Source: Novosphingobium sp. 28-62-57 (GTDB taxonomy: Bacteria; Pseudomonadota; Alphaproteobacteria; Sphingomonadales; Sphingomonadaceae). Taken from it: a stretch of DNA of 64,000 nucleotides. The notes beneath the pieces were generated by a model. The model did not search any database, was not told where the DNA came from, and worked only from the letters and a program-made list of their open reading frames with translations. The stretch is taken from the NCBI GenBank assembly GCA_002256985.1, contig NCGO01000007.1, forward strand, positions 16,475 through 80,474. The letters run 5' to 3'. Below are positions 23,476-33,780 of this stretch, one piece after another (within the stretch, counting starts at the first letter, position 1; each line of letters starts with the position of its first letter). Both the position numbers and the translations under genes were made by a program.

Positions 23476-26475
23476 CTAGCGCTTCAGCAACGGGGCCAGG
23501 TAGTGGCCGGTGAAACTGCGGGGGTTTTTGGCGACCACTTCGGGCGTGCCTTCGGCAACGATTTCGCCGCCACGCACGCCGCCTTCGGGGCCGAGGTCGA
23601 TGATCCAGTCGGCGGTCTTGATCACATCAAGGTTGTGTTCAATCACCACCACGCTGTTGCCCTGTTCGACGAGGCGGTGGAGGACTTCGAGCAATTTGCG
23701 CACGTCTTCGAAGTGAAGGCCGGTGGTGGGTTCATCGAGGATGTAGAGCGTTTGCCCGGTGGAGCGGCGCGCGAGTTCCTTGGCGAGTTTGACTCGCTGC
23801 GCCTCACCGCCGGATAGCGTGGTGGCCTGCTGGCCGACCTTGACGTAGCCCAAGCCGACTTCGTTGAGCATGTGCATCCGGTCACGGATCGGGGGGACGG
23901 CTTTGAAGAACTCCTCGGCGTCTTCGATGGTCATATCGAGCACATCGGCGATGGAGTGGCCCTTGAACTTTACTTCCAGCGTTTCGCGGTTGTAGCGTTT
24001 GCCGTCGCACTCCTCGCACGTGACGTAAACGTCGGGGAGGAAGTGCATTTCGATCTTGATCAGGCCATCGCCGGTGCACTTTTCGCAGCGGCCGCCCTTG
24101 ACGTTGAAGCTAAAGCGGCCGGGTTTGTAGCCGCGGGCGGCGCTTTCGGGGAGCCCTGCGAACCAATCGCGGATCAGGGTGAAGCTGCCGGTGTAGGTGG
24201 CGGGGTTGGAGCGCGGGGTGCGGCCGATGGGGGACTGGTCGATCTCGATCACCTTGTCGCAGTTTTCGAGGCCTGTGACGCGATCATGCGCGCCTGCGAT
24301 AACGCGCGCACCATTGAGCGTGCGGGCGGCGACGGCGTGGAGCGTGTCGATGGTGAAGCTGGATTTGCCCGAGCCGGAGACGCCGGTGATGCAGGTGAAG
24401 GTGCCGAGGGGGACCTTGGCGCTGACGTTCTGCAGGTTGTTGGCGCGCGCGCCCTCCACGGAGATGAACAGGCCGTTGCCCTTGCGGCGCTTGGCCGGGA
24501 CTTCGATGCGGCGGGTGCCGGTGAGGTATTGGCCGGTGAGGCTGTTCGGGTTGTCGAGAATGTCCTGCAGCTTGCCCTGCGCGACGATTTCACCGCCATG
24601 CACGCCCGCACCGGGGCCGAGATCGACCACGTGATCGGCGGTGCGGATAGCGTCTTCATCATGCTCCACCACGATCACGGTGTTGCCGAGATCGCGGAGC
24701 CTTTTCAGCGTGATGAGCAGGCGGTCGTTGTCGCGCTGATGCAGGCCGATGGAGGGTTCATCGAGCACATAGAGCACGCCTGAAAGGCCGCTGCCGATCT
24801 GGCTGGCGAGGCGGATGCGCTGGCTTTCGCCGCCGGACAGGGTGCCGCTGGTGCGGTCAAGGTTGAGGTAATCCAGGCCGACGTTGTTGAGGAAGCCGAG
24901 GCGCTCGTTGATTTCCTTGAGGATAGCCTTGGCGATCTGGCTTTGCTGGCTGGTGAGCTGCGCATCGAGCGCGCCGAACCATTCGACTGCGGCGGAGACG
25001 GAGAAGTGGGTGACGGTGGAGATGTCGGTGCCTGCAACCTTTACGCTGAGCGCTTCGGGCTTGAGGCGCTTGCCCTCGCAGGTTTCGCACGGTTGCGCGG
25101 TCTGGAACTTGGCCAGTTCCTCGCGCATCCACGCGCTTTCGGTTTGCAGCATGCGGCGGTTGAGGTTGCCGATCACGCCTTCGAAGGCTTTCTGGACGGT
25201 GTAGCTCTTCTTGCCGTCGATGAAGGTCAGAGGGACGGCCTTTCCGGCGGTGCCGTAAAGGATGACGACTTTGACTTCGGGGGCGAGCTGGTCCCACGGC
25301 GTGTCGAGCTTGAACCCGAAGTGCGCGGCGAGGCTGGCGAGGACCTGCATGTAATAGGGCGACGGCGGGTTGCTCTTCGCCCATGGGACGACCGCGCCTT
25401 GCTTGAGGCTCAGATTTTCGTTGGGGACGACGAGCTGCGGATCGAACAGCAGCTTTTCGCCGAGGCCATCGCAGGCGGGGCATGCGCCCTGGGGGGCGTT
25501 GAACGAGAACAGGCGCGGTTCGAGCGCGTCGATGGTGAAGCCGCTGACGGGGCAGGCGAACTTTTCAGAGAAGACGATGCGGTTGGGGGGGAGGCCGGTT
25601 TTTTTCATGCCGGACTTGGCACTGGACTTCTTCTTGCCATCCGGAGTCCCCGCGGAGGCGGGGACCTCGTTCGGTTGTGCACTGCTGCCTGAGGCCCCCG
25701 CCTGCGCGGGGGCGCCGGGAGTTGTTGCAAGTGTGCCCAGCGCCTCAACCGTCGTGTCGGCAAGGTCGATGTAGGCCAGCCCATCTGCCAGTTTCAGCGC
25801 CTGTTCGAAGCTGTCGGCAAGGCGGGTCTGGATGCCGTCTTTCACGGCGATGCGATCAACCACCACTTCGATGTCGTGCTTGAGCTTTTTGTCGAGCGCT
25901 GGCGCATCTTCGATGGCCATCATCTCGCCGTTGATGCGCACGCGGGTGTAGCCCGCTTTTTGCCATTCGAGCAGTTCGCGGCGGTATTCGCCCTTGCGAC
26001 CGCGCACGGCGGGGGCGAGCAGGTAGGCGCGGGTGCCTTCGGGGAGGGCCATGACGCGATCGACCATCTGCGACACGGTTTGCGCGGCGATGGGCAGGCC
26101 GGTGGCGGGGCTGTAGGGCACACCGATGCGCGCCCAGAGCAGGCGCATGTAATCGTAGATCTCTGTCACCGTCGCCACGGTAGAGCGCGGGTTGCGGCTG
26201 GTGGTTTTCTGTTCGATGCTGATCGCGGGGGACAGGCCGTCGATGTGCTCCACATCGGGCTTCTGCATCATTTCGAGGAACTGGCGCGCATAGGCCGACA
26301 GCGATTCGACATAGCGACGCTGCCCTTCGGCATAGATCGTATCGAAGGCGAGGCTGGATTTGCCCGAGCCGGACAGGCCGGTAATGACGATCAGGCTATC
26401 GCGCGGGAGATCGATATCGATCCCCTTCAAGTTGTGTTCACGGGCGCCGCGGACGGAGATTGTGTTGAGAGACAT
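23476..26475 (-). CDS. uvrA: excinuclease ABC subunit A
   Basis: A 999-residue UvrA, the damage-recognition ATPase of nucleotide excision repair. Motifs in order: Walker [15 protein letters not shown]; zinc-finger segment FACPVSGFT...[10 protein letters not shown], where the second ligand position is Ser; signature [12 protein letters not shown]; Walker [14 protein letters not shown]; second Walker [10 protein letters not shown]; zinc module CEKCTGDG...[22 protein letters not shown]; and [12 protein letters not shown]. The start at 26475 ([15 protein letters not shown]) fits the family. It is longer than the 940-970 typical because about 35 residues near position 290 (APAQAGASG...VPASAG) come from a repeat pair inserted in frame just before the first zinc module. 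Confidence 0.97.
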   Translation of the reverse strand: MSLNTISVRGAREHNLKGIDIDLPRDSLIVITGLSGSGKSSLAFDTIYAEGQRRYVESLSAYARQFLEMMQKPDVEHIDGLSPAISIEQKTTSRNPRSTVATVTEIYDYMRLLWARIGVPYSPATGLPIAAQTVSQMVDRVMALPEGTRAYLLAPAVRGRKGEYRRELLEWQKAGYTRVRINGEMMAIEDAPALDKKLKHDIEVVVDRIAVKDGIQTRLADSFEQALKLADGLAYIDLADTTVEALGTLATTPGAPAQAGASGSSAQPNEVPASAGTPDGKKKSSAKSGMKKTGLPPNRIVFSEKFACPVSGFTIDALEPRLFSFNAPQGACPACDGLGEKLLFDPQLVVPNENLSLKQGAVVPWAKSNPPSPYYMQVLASLAAHFGFKLDTPWDQLAPEVKVVILYGTAGKAVPLTFIDGKKSYTVQKAFEGVIGNLNRRMLQTESAWMREELAKFQTAQPCETCEGKRLKPEALSVKVAGTDISTVTHFSVSAAVEWFGALDAQLTSQQSQIAKAILKEINERLGFLNNVGLDYLNLDRTSGTLSGGESQRIRLASQIGSGLSGVLYVLDEPSIGLHQRDNDRLLITLKRLRDLGNTVIVVEHDEDAIRTADHVVDLGPGAGVHGGEIVAQGKLQDILDNPNSLTGQYLTGTRRIEVPAKRRKGNGLFISVEGARANNLQNVSAKVPLGTFTCITGVSGSGKSSFTIDTLHAVAARTLNGARVIAGAHDRVTGLENCDKVIEIDQSPIGRTPRSNPATYTGSFTLIRDWFAGLPESAARGYKPGRFSFNVKGGRCEKCTGDGLIKIEMHFLPDVYVTCEECDGKRYNRETLEVKFKGHSIADVLDMTIEDAEEFFKAVPPIRDRMHMLNEVGLGYVKVGQQATTLSGGEAQRVKLAKELARRSTGQTLYILDEPTTGLHFEDVRKLLEVLHRLVEQGNSVVVIEHNLDVIKTADWIIDLGPEGGVRGGEIVAEGTPEVVAKNPRSFTGHYLAPLLKR
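25646..25718. repeat. core palindrome pair inserted in-frame in uvrA
   Basis: A forward copy GTCCCCGCGGAGGCGGGGAC (from 25646, one loop substitution) and an inverted copy (25688-25718) form a standard head-to-head pair inside the uvrA coding sequence. It encodes low-complexity peptide ([19 protein letters not shown]) and does not break the frame. Confidence 0.88.
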
Positions 26476-26602
26476 GCGCGGCGGTGTTCCATATTTGTTC
26501 GATTGTTGCAAGGCCCCCCGCCCTGCGTTTCCGCATGTGGGGAGCGCGAGGGCGTGGTGCAATATGGGCTTTGGGGGTTGGTGGGGTTTGCAAGCGATGT
26601 TG

Positions 26603-26889
26603 CTTCCCCGCGAAGGCGGGGACCTCGGGTGGTCAACGCGGAGGTTGCGTAAACGGCCTGAGGCCCCCGCTTTCGCGGGGGAGCGGTGTTTTTAGACTGC
26701 TGGCTTCCCCGCGAAGGCGGGGATCTCGGGCCTTTTACGCTGGTGTTCTGTAAACGGCACGAGGCCCCCGCCTTCGCGGGGGAGCGGTGTTTTTAGATGG
26801 CTGGCTTCCCCGCGCAGGCGGGGATCTCGGGCCTTTTACGCTGGTGTTCCTTAAAACGCCTGAGGCCCCCGCTTTCGCGGGGGCGCGGG
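26603..26889. repeat. triple tandem of the composite palindrome pair
   Basis: Three head-to-head pairs in tandem with a period of about 100 bp: forward copies at 26603, 26703 and 26813; inverted copies at 26656, 26757 and 26858. The linkers between pairs share GGTGTTTTTAGA and the centres share CCTTTTACGCTGGTGTTC, so the composite unit was duplicated locally. This fills the 26476-26945 gap between uvrA and the lipoprotein gene; no gene is seen. Confidence 0.9.
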
Positions 26890-26945
26890 GTGCTTTAGGA
26901 GGCGCATGGTTTGGGGTGCGGCGGTTTGGGGGCGCTTGGTTTGGC

Positions 26946-29654
26946 TTAGTTTTTCTTGCCGACGGTTACGCCCGAATAGGTTGAGCCGGCAGTGGCCTGA
27001 CCGCTGGGGGAATCCAGCAGGAGCGAGAACGCGCCGGCCCATTCGGCGGCGTTGAGGCCGAAGAAGGATCCAACAAGGGTGCTGTTGCTGCCGACGTTGA
27101 GACCGGTGCCGCGCAGGCTGAAGGTGTTGCCAACGCCGCAGCCGGGGCAGTTGCCCGCGATCGAGCCGCTATAGGTGAAGTTGCCCAGATTGCTGACGGC
27201 GCTGTTGGTGGCGTCGGTGGCGGTCAGGCTGAGGACGACATTGCCGGTGCCTGCGCCGAAATCGGCGGTGAAGGCGCTCGTGCCCGAAAGCGAGGCTTCG
27301 CGCTGTGTTGCGCCATTGCGGCCATAGCCATAGACGACGCCCGAATAGCTGGCACTGCCGGTGCGCGGGATCTGGAAATCGGGGGTAATGCCGCCAAAGG
27401 GCACGTAATAGCGCGTGGCAACCTGGCGCCCGTCGATAGTATCGGTGCGGACCACTTCGGCAAAGCTGGTGTAGGTGAGCGCGATGGCCGGGTTGGCCGC
27501 GCCGGGTTTGAACACGCGGGCGGTGTAATCTGCGCCGCGATAGACATCGAAGGTGGCGCTGCTTTCTGCCGTGCGCAGATCGGCGGCGGCCAGCGTCTGA
27601 TCCAATTGCTTGGCATTGCCGAAATTCACGCCGGTGGTGGTGGAGCGCAGGATATAGGATTTGTCGGTGGGGTTATAGGTAACCTCGACATTGCTGTCGT
27701 TCAGCGTCTGCTCGGCAGGGCTGAGGCCATTGACGACATAGTATTGCGCGCTGTCACCGCTGAGCACGGTGGTGGTGGTCAATGCGGCAAGGCCGCTTTG
27801 CGAGGCGCCCGTATCGGTGCCGCGCGCGCCGGTGAGCGTGGCCGCCATGACCGCGCCGCCACTGCTGCTGGCCTGCACCACCGCGCCGACCTGCTCTGCC
27901 GCCGGGCCATAGAGCCTGCCGTTGAGTGTGCCGCTGTAGTCCGTGGTGCCATCGAAGGAGATATTACCGGTGATGCTGTTGGCCGAGGCCGAGAGGGTGC
28001 CGGTGCCGGTCCAGTTGCCGGTATCGGTCTGCGTGCCGGGCAGGTTGCTGGCGATGCCGGGGAGGGCATTGCCCACGGTATAGGCTCCGAGCGTGGTGAT
28101 CGCGCCGCTCTGGAAATTGAGGTTGAGGCTGCCCTGCCCGTTCACGCTGCGGAACGGCGAGCCGTTGGTGGCGATCCCGCCATTGAGTGCCACGTTGAAC
28201 GAAGCCGAGCCGGTGCGCGGGGTGGCGGCGTTGGTGGTGGGGAAGCCATAGACGAAGGCATCGATCTGGCCGAGCGAGGAGCGCCGATCAATCAACACCC
28301 CTGCCCGCAGGAAATCGGTGCTGGCATAGAATTCATAGGACAGCGGCGTATCGATGCCGCGCCGGGGCTGCCACATGATGCGGCCATCGTTGCCGAAGAA
28401 CACCAGCGGCACGCCCAGATCGCCCTGGAACACCGAGGCGATGCCGGTGCCTGCGCTGACCGCAGACAGATTGCCGTTTGCCGCCAGTGTGCCGCGGGCT
28501 GAGGCGGTTTGCGGTGCATAGAACTGATCGGTGGCTGGAGACGTGAGATCGGTGGACGTGTTGACCGGCGTGGTGCCGCGCGTGCCATAGAGCACACCGG
28601 TGGCCGCGACATCGGCATTGGGATTGTTGTTGAACGTGCCACCCACTTCTTCGGCAGCAGGGCCGAAGAAGGAGCCGCGCAACTGGCCCGCGCCGATGCT
28701 GTCGAGCGTCAATTCCCCAAGGAAGCTGTTGGCGCTGCGCGAAAGCAGCGCGAAGGCCTGCCAGCCGAAATTGCGCGCGACGATGCCGGTTTCGACGTCC
28801 GTCTCGTCATAGAAGCCATTGCCAGCGATCCCGCCCGAGCGGAAATCGACCGACAGGGTGCCGGTGCCGCCAAGGGCATAGATCTTGCTGCTGAAATTGC
28901 GCGCGCCGAGCAGCCGCACATCAAAGCTGGCCGCGCCCGTGCGTGGCAGCGCGGCATCGGGGGTTTGCACGCCATAGGCAAACGAGGCGACCCGGCCATT
29001 GATCGTGGTGGTATCAGTGGTGACCCGCTGCCACACGCCTGCACCGACATAGCGGGTTTGCCCGGCACCGGTGCCGGTGGTGGTGAGCGAGAGGAACTCG
29101 GTCGTCGTGCCGGACACGACGCGATAGGTGGTGATCGCGCTGTTCGACTGCGAGGCATCGATATTCGACGGCAGGAAGGTGCGCGAGAGCGTGCCGTCAG
29201 ACACGGTCCACGACTGGTTGGTGGCGTTGTAGGTTACCGTCAGCGTGAGCGCCGAGGCCGTGGCGGTGCCATTGTTCCCGTTCAACGGGAAGCTGAGCGT
29301 AGCGACCGAGGCATTGTTGCGGAACGTCTCACTGGCCAGCGGGGCGACGAGGCTGGCGTTGGCGCCGGTGGTGGGCGTGGGAGATGGCGTTGGCGAAGGG
29401 GTTGGTGACGGCGTTGGCGACGGAGTGGGTGATGGCGTCGGCGACGGAGTGGGTGATGGCGTCGGCGACGGAGTGGGCGAAGGCGTCGGCGATGGGGTTG
29501 GCGATGGTGTCGGCGAAGGCGTCGCGGTTGGCGTGGGCACTGGGGTGGGTGTGCTGCCGACACCGCCGCCACTGCTGCCGCCGCCGCAAGCTGCCAGCAT
29601 CAGGGCGATGGTGAGCGCAGAGGCCGTTGCGGCGCGCTGGTGATGGCTCGTCAT
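26946..29654 (-). CDS. TbpB-like surface lipoprotein (predicted Slam client)
   Basis: A 902-residue lipoprotein. The signal peptide ends in LMLAACGGG (lipobox, lipidated Cys near 23). Next come a Gly/Ser patch, then a long (PSPT)n linker (about residues 35-95). Three successive repeat domains follow, each opening with PRTG(A/S)AS(F/Y) and closing with a TbpB-type motif: [30 protein letters not shown] and [15 protein letters not shown]. The closing motif is the hallmark of TbpB/Slam-dependent beta-barrel lipoproteins that bind host or environmental proteins or haem at the cell surface. The gene lies 14 bp downstream of a Slam-like gene, so it is very probably exported by it. The ligand is unknown. 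Confidence 0.85.
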   Translation of the reverse strand: MTSHHQRAATASALTIALMLAACGGGSSGGGVGSTPTPVPTPTATPSPTPSPTPSPTPSPTPSPTPSPTPSPTPSPTPSPTPSPTPSPTPSPTPTTGANASLVAPLASETFRNNASVATLSFPLNGNNGTATASALTLTVTYNATNQSWTVSDGTLSRTFLPSNIDASQSNSAITTYRVVSGTTTEFLSLTTTGTGAGQTRYVGAGVWQRVTTDTTTINGRVASFAYGVQTPDAALPRTGAASFDVRLLGARNFSSKIYALGGTGTLSVDFRSGGIAGNGFYDETDVETGIVARNFGWQAFALLSRSANSFLGELTLDSIGAGQLRGSFFGPAAEEVGGTFNNNPNADVAATGVLYGTRGTTPVNTSTDLTSPATDQFYAPQTASARGTLAANGNLSAVSAGTGIASVFQGDLGVPLVFFGNDGRIMWQPRRGIDTPLSYEFYASTDFLRAGVLIDRRSSLGQIDAFVYGFPTTNAATPRTGSASFNVALNGGIATNGSPFRSVNGQGSLNLNFQSGAITTLGAYTVGNALPGIASNLPGTQTDTGNWTGTGTLSASANSITGNISFDGTTDYSGTLNGRLYGPAAEQVGAVVQASSSGGAVMAATLTGARGTDTGASQSGLAALTTTTVLSGDSAQYYVVNGLSPAEQTLNDSNVEVTYNPTDKSYILRSTTTGVNFGNAKQLDQTLAAADLRTAESSATFDVYRGADYTARVFKPGAANPAIALTYTSFAEVVRTDTIDGRQVATRYYVPFGGITPDFQIPRTGSASYSGVVYGYGRNGATQREASLSGTSAFTADFGAGTGNVVLSLTATDATNSAVSNLGNFTYSGSIAGNCPGCGVGNTFSLRGTGLNVGSNSTLVGSFFGLNAAEWAGAFSLLLDSPSGQATAGSTYSGVTVGKKN
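29370..29545 (-). repeat. 12-bp coding minisatellite, (PSPT)n linker
   Basis: About thirteen tandem 12-bp units encode the PSPT repeats of the lipoprotein linker. Such tracts can expand or contract by slippage in 12-bp steps, keeping frame, so linker length could vary between strains. Confidence 0.85.
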
Positions 29655-29668
29655 GACAATGGTTCCCC

Positions 29669-31033
29669 TCAGAATGCCGAAGTCAGCCCGAATTCGGCGG
29701 CAGTGCGGCTGAAATCAAAAATGCCCACGGTTGAGCGATTACGCTCTGCCCGCAGGCGGACGAACGGGGCGAACCCCTTGAACTGGATCGCGCGAAAGGT
29801 GCCCGACAGGCCCAGCGTGGTGCGCCGGTCTTCGCGCTTTTGCGGGTAAAGGACCAAGCGTTCATCCGCTGTTAGCCGTGAATGGCTGGCGTCCAGAACG
29901 AATGTAGTGCGGCCCACTTCGCGGAAGAGGTAAGCCGAGGCCCCGCCGGTCCAATCCGCCCAGCCCGCATCGCGCGCATCGGTGCGGCTGGCGCGCAACT
30001 GGATACCGCCGCCAAAGCGCGCGCTGAAGGCCCGGTCTACGCCCACGGTAGCCGCATAGATCGTGGCGTCCTGCAGATCGTTGCGGCGATTGTCGACGCG
30101 CGAGATCGCCCCTTCGGCGCGAAGCTGGCCGCGCTTGCCCAAAGGGTGCTGGAACACGGCGGAACCGCCCCACCCGCCGGTAAAGGGCTGCTGCCCGAAC
30201 CAGCGCCACGATGGCCCGGCGGCCAGCGTGAGGCGATCGGTGCCCGAGGTAAATTCCGGCCCGACCTGCACGGCCAGCGCATAATCGTCAAACTGGCCAG
30301 TGCGGTAGAAATCGCCACTGCCCGAAAGGCGCGCGAGCAGACGCGTTTTCGCACCCAGCGGCAGGCGCGCATAGCTTTGGCCGCGCAGCGCAAGGCCGAG
30401 GCCCGATTGCGCGCGCGCATCATCGCTGAGCGCGAAATCGCCGATCACGGTGCCCAGCGTATCGGCGCGGGTGGCGCGGTTGATATTGCTATCGGGTGCC
30501 AGCGCCACTTCGATGCTGCCCCCCACCGGTTTGGCGGCAGCAAGGGCTGCGGCATAGAAGCGGATCGCGCGTTCCACATCGGGCGGAAGCTGGCCAATGG
30601 CCTGTGCGGCGCGAATCTCCCGCTCTGCCGCGCCGAGGCGGCCCAACATCGCATTCATCCGCGCCAGTTCGAGCCGGACGCGGGCGACATCAGGCTTTTC
30701 ATCAAGGATGCGCCGCAGTTCGACCGCCGCATCGCGGGTGCGGCCCATGCGATCGGCCAGCATCAGCGCAAGGCGAAAGCGCGCTTCGGAGCGCAGTTCA
30801 ACCTCGGGATTTTCGTCAACCTCGGGATTTTCGGCCAGAGCGCGATAGAGCTTTTCCGCAAGCGCGAAATCACCGGCATCGCGTGCGCCATCGGCAAGGG
30901 AAAAGAGCTGCGCCGATGTGAGCTTTACCGGGGCCGGAGAGGATGGCTGATCTGCAGCGGATTCGGCCTGTCCGACCGCCAAATCCGGCGCGGCTGTTGC
31001 CAAAACTGCAAGGCTTACCCTCGCCAAGATCAT
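29669..31033 (-). CDS. Slam-like surface lipoprotein assembly modifier (DUF560)
   Basis: A 454-residue outer-membrane protein. It has a short signal peptide ([21 protein letters not shown]). An N-terminal TPR-like helical domain follows ([21 protein letters not shown], then [35 protein letters not shown]). The C-terminal 14-strand-type barrel starts at about [18 protein letters not shown] and includes [10 protein letters not shown] and [15 protein letters not shown], ending in AEFGLTSAF. This TPR plus DUF560 layout is that of Slam proteins, which flip lipoproteins to the cell surface (type XI secretion). The start at 31033 has GAGG upstream; a 90-codon extension is not conserved-looking. It precedes its probable TbpB-like client by 14 bp. 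Confidence 0.85.
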   Translation of the reverse strand: MILARVSLAVLATAAPDLAVGQAESAADQPSSPAPVKLTSAQLFSLADGARDAGDFALAEKLYRALAENPEVDENPEVELRSEARFRLALMLADRMGRTRDAAVELRRILDEKPDVARVRLELARMNAMLGRLGAAEREIRAAQAIGQLPPDVERAIRFYAAALAAAKPVGGSIEVALAPDSNINRATRADTLGTVIGDFALSDDARAQSGLGLALRGQSYARLPLGAKTRLLARLSGSGDFYRTGQFDDYALAVQVGPEFTSGTDRLTLAAGPSWRWFGQQPFTGGWGGSAVFQHPLGKRGQLRAEGAISRVDNRRNDLQDATIYAATVGVDRAFSARFGGGIQLRASRTDARDAGWADWTGGASAYLFREVGRTTFVLDASHSRLTADERLVLYPQKREDRRTTLGLSGTFRAIQFKGFAPFVRLRAERNRSTVGIFDFSRTAAEFGLTSAF

Positions 31034-31270
31034 GCACTTCGCCTCACGCGGGGCGAAACTACCTATGGGCAGGGCAGACGCAAGAAGTTTCGGAACCACA
31101 ATAGGTGGCTTTTGGGGCAATTTATTGCTGAACTGCAATTGCTTGCGGGGATGGTGGTGAGCTTGCGCCAAGGCGGCCCGGTAGCGGGCCCTCTTTGGCC
31201 AAACTGGGACGTTTTTGCCAAGCGTGCGATTTTTTTCATCAAGGGTGTGTCGCAGCGCACAATTCTGGCT

Positions 31271-31292
31271 CGACAAAGGTCGGGGTTTGTCG
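31271..31292. promoter_or_regulatory. CGACAAA-N8-TTTGTCG dyad upstream of Slam gene
   Basis: CGACAAA (31271-31277) and TTTGTCG (31286-31292) form a perfect 7-bp dyad in the 331-bp gap between the Slam gene and the small gene at 31365. It could be an operator; no regulator gene is nearby. Otherwise I see no gene in this gap. Confidence 0.3.
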
Positions 31293-31364
31293 GAACCATA
31301 CAATCGTCCGCGTCAAAACCTTGCTAGGTCACGTGGACGCTCAAGGAGTTTGGATACCGGTTCG

Positions 31365-31565
31365 ATGGTTGCCGATTTGCCCGAACATGCTGAAGACAGC
31401 CCGCAGAGTCTTTTCTGCCGCAGCAGTGGTGTGAACGCCGCACGGCCATTGGTTTCCGCCAACGTGCGCGAGCGCTTTGCGCGATACTTTGCAGCAGACT
31501 TTGCCGCAGCGATGACCGAGCATCGGCACGATAACGAGCATGATGTGCCGGTGGTGGCGGCCTGA
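31365..31565 (+). CDS. small hypothetical protein
   Basis: A 66-residue frame, MVADLPEHAEDSPQSLFC at the start and VRERFARYFAADFAAAMTEH later, with codon use like the neighbours. AAGGAG lies at 31343-31348, 16 bases before the ATG, too far to be ideal; an in-frame TTG at 31350 is too close to it. No family recognised. It lies divergent from the Slam gene. Confidence 0.4.
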   Translation: MVADLPEHAEDSPQSLFCRSSGVNAARPLVSANVRERFARYFAADFAAAMTEHRHDNEHDVPVVAA

Positions 31566-31628
31566 GTTCCGGCGTCGGCTTTACGCTGGTGGCGTTTGAT
31601 GTTGCTGGCGTTTTGATGCGCTAGCGGC

Positions 31629-31810
31629 GTCCCCGCGAAAGCGGGGACCTCAGGCCGTTTACGCTGACCTTCGGTAACACGCCTGAGGCCCCCGCCTTCG
31701 CGGGGGAGCGGGGTTTTTTGGGGCCTTCGGAGTTTTGTAGGTGTTGCCGGTGCCCCTCCACCATCCTGCGGATGGTCCCCCTCCTCCTTCGACAAGCTCA
31801 GGACGAGCGG
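31629..31810. repeat. core palindrome pair plus CCACCATC and CTTCGACAAGCTC modules
   Basis: Core forward (31629-31653), core inverted (31681-31711), then GGTGCCCCTCCACCATCCTG module (31749-31784) and CCTTCGACAAGCTCAGGACG (31785-31810). The last two occur fused in the same order at 33785-33845, inside btuF, so they travel as one composite. The cluster ends 11 bp from the btuD stop. Confidence 0.85.
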
Positions 31811-31821
31811 TCGGGGGGGAA

Positions 31822-32553
31822 TTAGAGGGCTAGCGCCATATGGCCGGGGGTGCCTAGCCAGTGGCTTTCGAGGTTCCAGACCTTTGCAATGACCGCTTCT
31901 GACAGGGCGGTTTCGGGAGCGCCTTGGGCAGCGACGCGGCCTTGATCGAGCACGATCACATGATCGGCGTGGTTCATCGCTAGGGCCAGATCATGGACGA
32001 CGAGGACGACGCCCTTGCCCTGCCCTGCAAGGTCGCGAAAGCGCGTGGCAAGATTGCGCTGGTGCGACAGATCGAGCGCGGCGAGCGGTTCGTCGGCGAG
32101 GATCCATTCGGGCTTCGTGGCCAGCACGCGAGCGAGCATCGCGCGGGCGCGCTCTCCGCCTGAAAGGGTGTTGAGCGGGCGGTCGGCAAACGCGGTGAGA
32201 TCAAGCGCGGACAGGACGTCTGCCACGACCGCCGCGTTTTCGGCGGTGCTGGTGCGGTGCGGCAAGCGGCCAAGGCCTGCGAGCGTGCGGACCGAGAGGT
32301 TCCACGCGACTTCGCCCGATTGCGGCAGATAACCAATGCGGCGCGCGCGATCATCGGCGTTGAGCTGCGCCACAGGGTGGCTGCGCAGCGTTACCGTGCC
32401 GCTGGCTGGCGCGATCAGGCCTGCCAGTGTGGCCAGCAGCGTGGACTTGCCCGCGCCATTGGGGCCGACGATGGCCGTGACGCGGCCTGCGCGCAGTTGC
32501 GCGGTGACCTCGTGCAGGCGGTGGGGCACGGTGATGCGCAGGGCTTCAAGCAT
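31822..32553 (-). CDS. btuD: vitamin B12 ABC transporter ATP-binding protein
   Basis: A 243-residue ABC ATPase energising cobalamin import across the inner membrane. Walker A is VGPNGAGKST, Q-loop GYLPQSGEVAW, signature LSGGERARAML, Walker B ILADEPLAALD, and the switch His lies in VVHDLALAM. It belongs to the FecE/BtuD/HmuV class. Its place at the end of the riboswitch-btuB-btuF-btuC series supports B12 over iron or haem. It is separated from btuC by 243 bp containing two composite repeats, so its expression may differ from that of the upstream genes. Confidence 0.88.
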   Translation of the reverse strand: MLEALRITVPHRLHEVTAQLRAGRVTAIVGPNGAGKSTLLATLAGLIAPASGTVTLRSHPVAQLNADDRARRIGYLPQSGEVAWNLSVRTLAGLGRLPHRTSTAENAAVVADVLSALDLTAFADRPLNTLSGGERARAMLARVLATKPEWILADEPLAALDLSHQRNLATRFRDLAGQGKGVVLVVHDLALAMNHADHVIVLDQGRVAAQGAPETALSEAVIAKVWNLESHWLGTPGHMALAL

Positions 32554-32579
32554 CAGTCGCCACCCTACACTTGTGTTGC

Positions 32580-32762
32580 TTCCCCGCGAAGGCGGGGACC
32601 TCGGGCCGTTTACGCAAGCGTTCCGTCAAACTCCTGAGGCCCCCGCCTGCGCGGGGGAGCGGTGTTATTTGAATTGCTTGCTTCCCCGCGAAGGCGGGGA
32701 CCTCGGGCGTTTTACGGAGAGGCTGCTTAAAACTCCTGAGGCCCCCGCCTGCGCGGGGGAGC
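32580..32762. repeat. two tandem composite palindrome pairs between btuC and btuD
   Basis: Head-to-head pairs at 32580/32632 and 32681/32733, with near-identical centres (TTTACG...CTCCTGAGG). They occupy nearly the whole btuC-btuD gap, an internal position in an operon, where stable hairpins could cause partial termination or protect the upstream mRNA. Confidence 0.88.
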
Positions 32763-32796
32763 GGGTGTTTGTTGAGGGGTGATGGTGACATTTGCA

Positions 32797-33780
32797 TCAC
32801 GCCAAGTCCCGCCGCATCTTGAGCAGCAGGCGCAGGAAGAAGGGGGCTCCGGCGAGGCTGAGCGCGATGCCGAGGCGCAGTTCGCCGCCTTGGAGCGGCA
32901 TCACGCGGCACAGGCAATCGGCGATCAGCAGCAGCAGCGCTCCGGCCAGCGCGCTGGGGATCAGCGTGGAGGACGGACGCTGGTCGGTGAACGGGCGGAT
33001 CATGTGCGGCACCATCAGGCCGACGAAGCCGATCATGCCTGCCACCGCCACACCCGAGCCGACGATCAGGCCGATGGCGCAGATCATCAGCCAGAGCAGG
33101 CGTGTGGGATCCACGCCGAGCGAGCGGGCAGCGGATTCGCCCAGAGCCAGCGCATCGAGCGCAGGCGCGGCGCGCCACAGCAGCGCCAGGCCTGCCAGCG
33201 TGAGCGGGGCGGCGAGGCGCACTTCGTGCCAGCCGCGATCGGCCAGCGCGCCCATCAGCCAGGTGACGATCTCTGACAGGGCGAAAGGATTGGGCGAGAG
33301 GCTGATGGCAAGGCTGGTGAGCGCGCCAGCAAGGCTTGCGATCATCATGCCAGCCAGCGTGAACAGCGCAATGCCCCCTGCCCGGCCCGCAATCAGCGCG
33401 AGCAGGCCCATCGCACCGCCGCCGCCGATGAGGGCGAAGAGCGGCAGGGTGAGCACTTGCGTTTCATAGCCGGTGTAGAACGACAGCACGGCCCCGAGCG
33501 CGGCGGCGGGCGCTATGCCGAACAGGCCGGGGTCGGCCAGCGGATTGCGCAAGTAGCCCTGCATGGCGGCGCCCGCTGCGCCAAGCCCTGCGCCAAGGAT
33601 CAGCGCGAGGACCGCGCGGGGGAGGCGCAATTCCATCAGGATGGCGGTGGCATTGGGGACCGGGGGGCTGAACGGGCTGATCCAGACTTGCCCGGCGAGG
33701 AGCGAGAGGGGGATGGTGACCAGCAGGAGGGCGAGGAGGGTTTTGGTGAGGGGGAGCGGGGTTTTGGGGTGGCCTGTCAC
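32797..33780 (-). CDS. btuC: vitamin B12 ABC transporter permease
   Basis: A 327-residue FecCD-family permease with about nine to ten membrane helices. Family motifs are MELRLPRAVLALILGAGLGA, AAMQGYLRNPLADPGLFGI and the cytoplasmic coupling segment GMIGFVGLMVPHMIR. It transports cobalamin delivered by BtuF. GTG at 33780 overlaps the TGA of btuF (GTGA), so translation is coupled. A GGAGGGG that can act as ribosome site lies in the reverse complement of the repeat module at 33785-33800. Confidence 0.9.
   Translation of the reverse strand: MTGHPKTPLPLTKTLLALLLVTIPLSLLAGQVWISPFSPPVPNATAILMELRLPRAVLALILGAGLGAAGAAMQGYLRNPLADPGLFGIAPAAALGAVLSFYTGYETQVLTLPLFALIGGGGAMGLLALIAGRAGGIALFTLAGMMIASLAGALTSLAISLSPNPFALSEIVTWLMGALADRGWHEVRLAAPLTLAGLALLWRAAPALDALALGESAARSLGVDPTRLLWLMICAIGLIVGSGVAVAGMIGFVGLMVPHMIRPFTDQRPSSTLIPSALAGALLLLIADCLCRVMPLQGGELRLGIALSLAGAPFFLRLLLKMRRDLA

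Noticed and set aside
26603-26889. Regularly spaced GC palindromes looking like a CRISPR array
   Set aside because: Copies alternate in orientation, the stretches between them are themselves related, spacing is uneven, and no cas gene is nearby. They are tandem composite palindromes.
31313-31795. 160-codon minus-strand frame before btuD
   Set aside because: Most of it is translated repeat DNA and antisense of the small gene at 31365; no recognisable protein.
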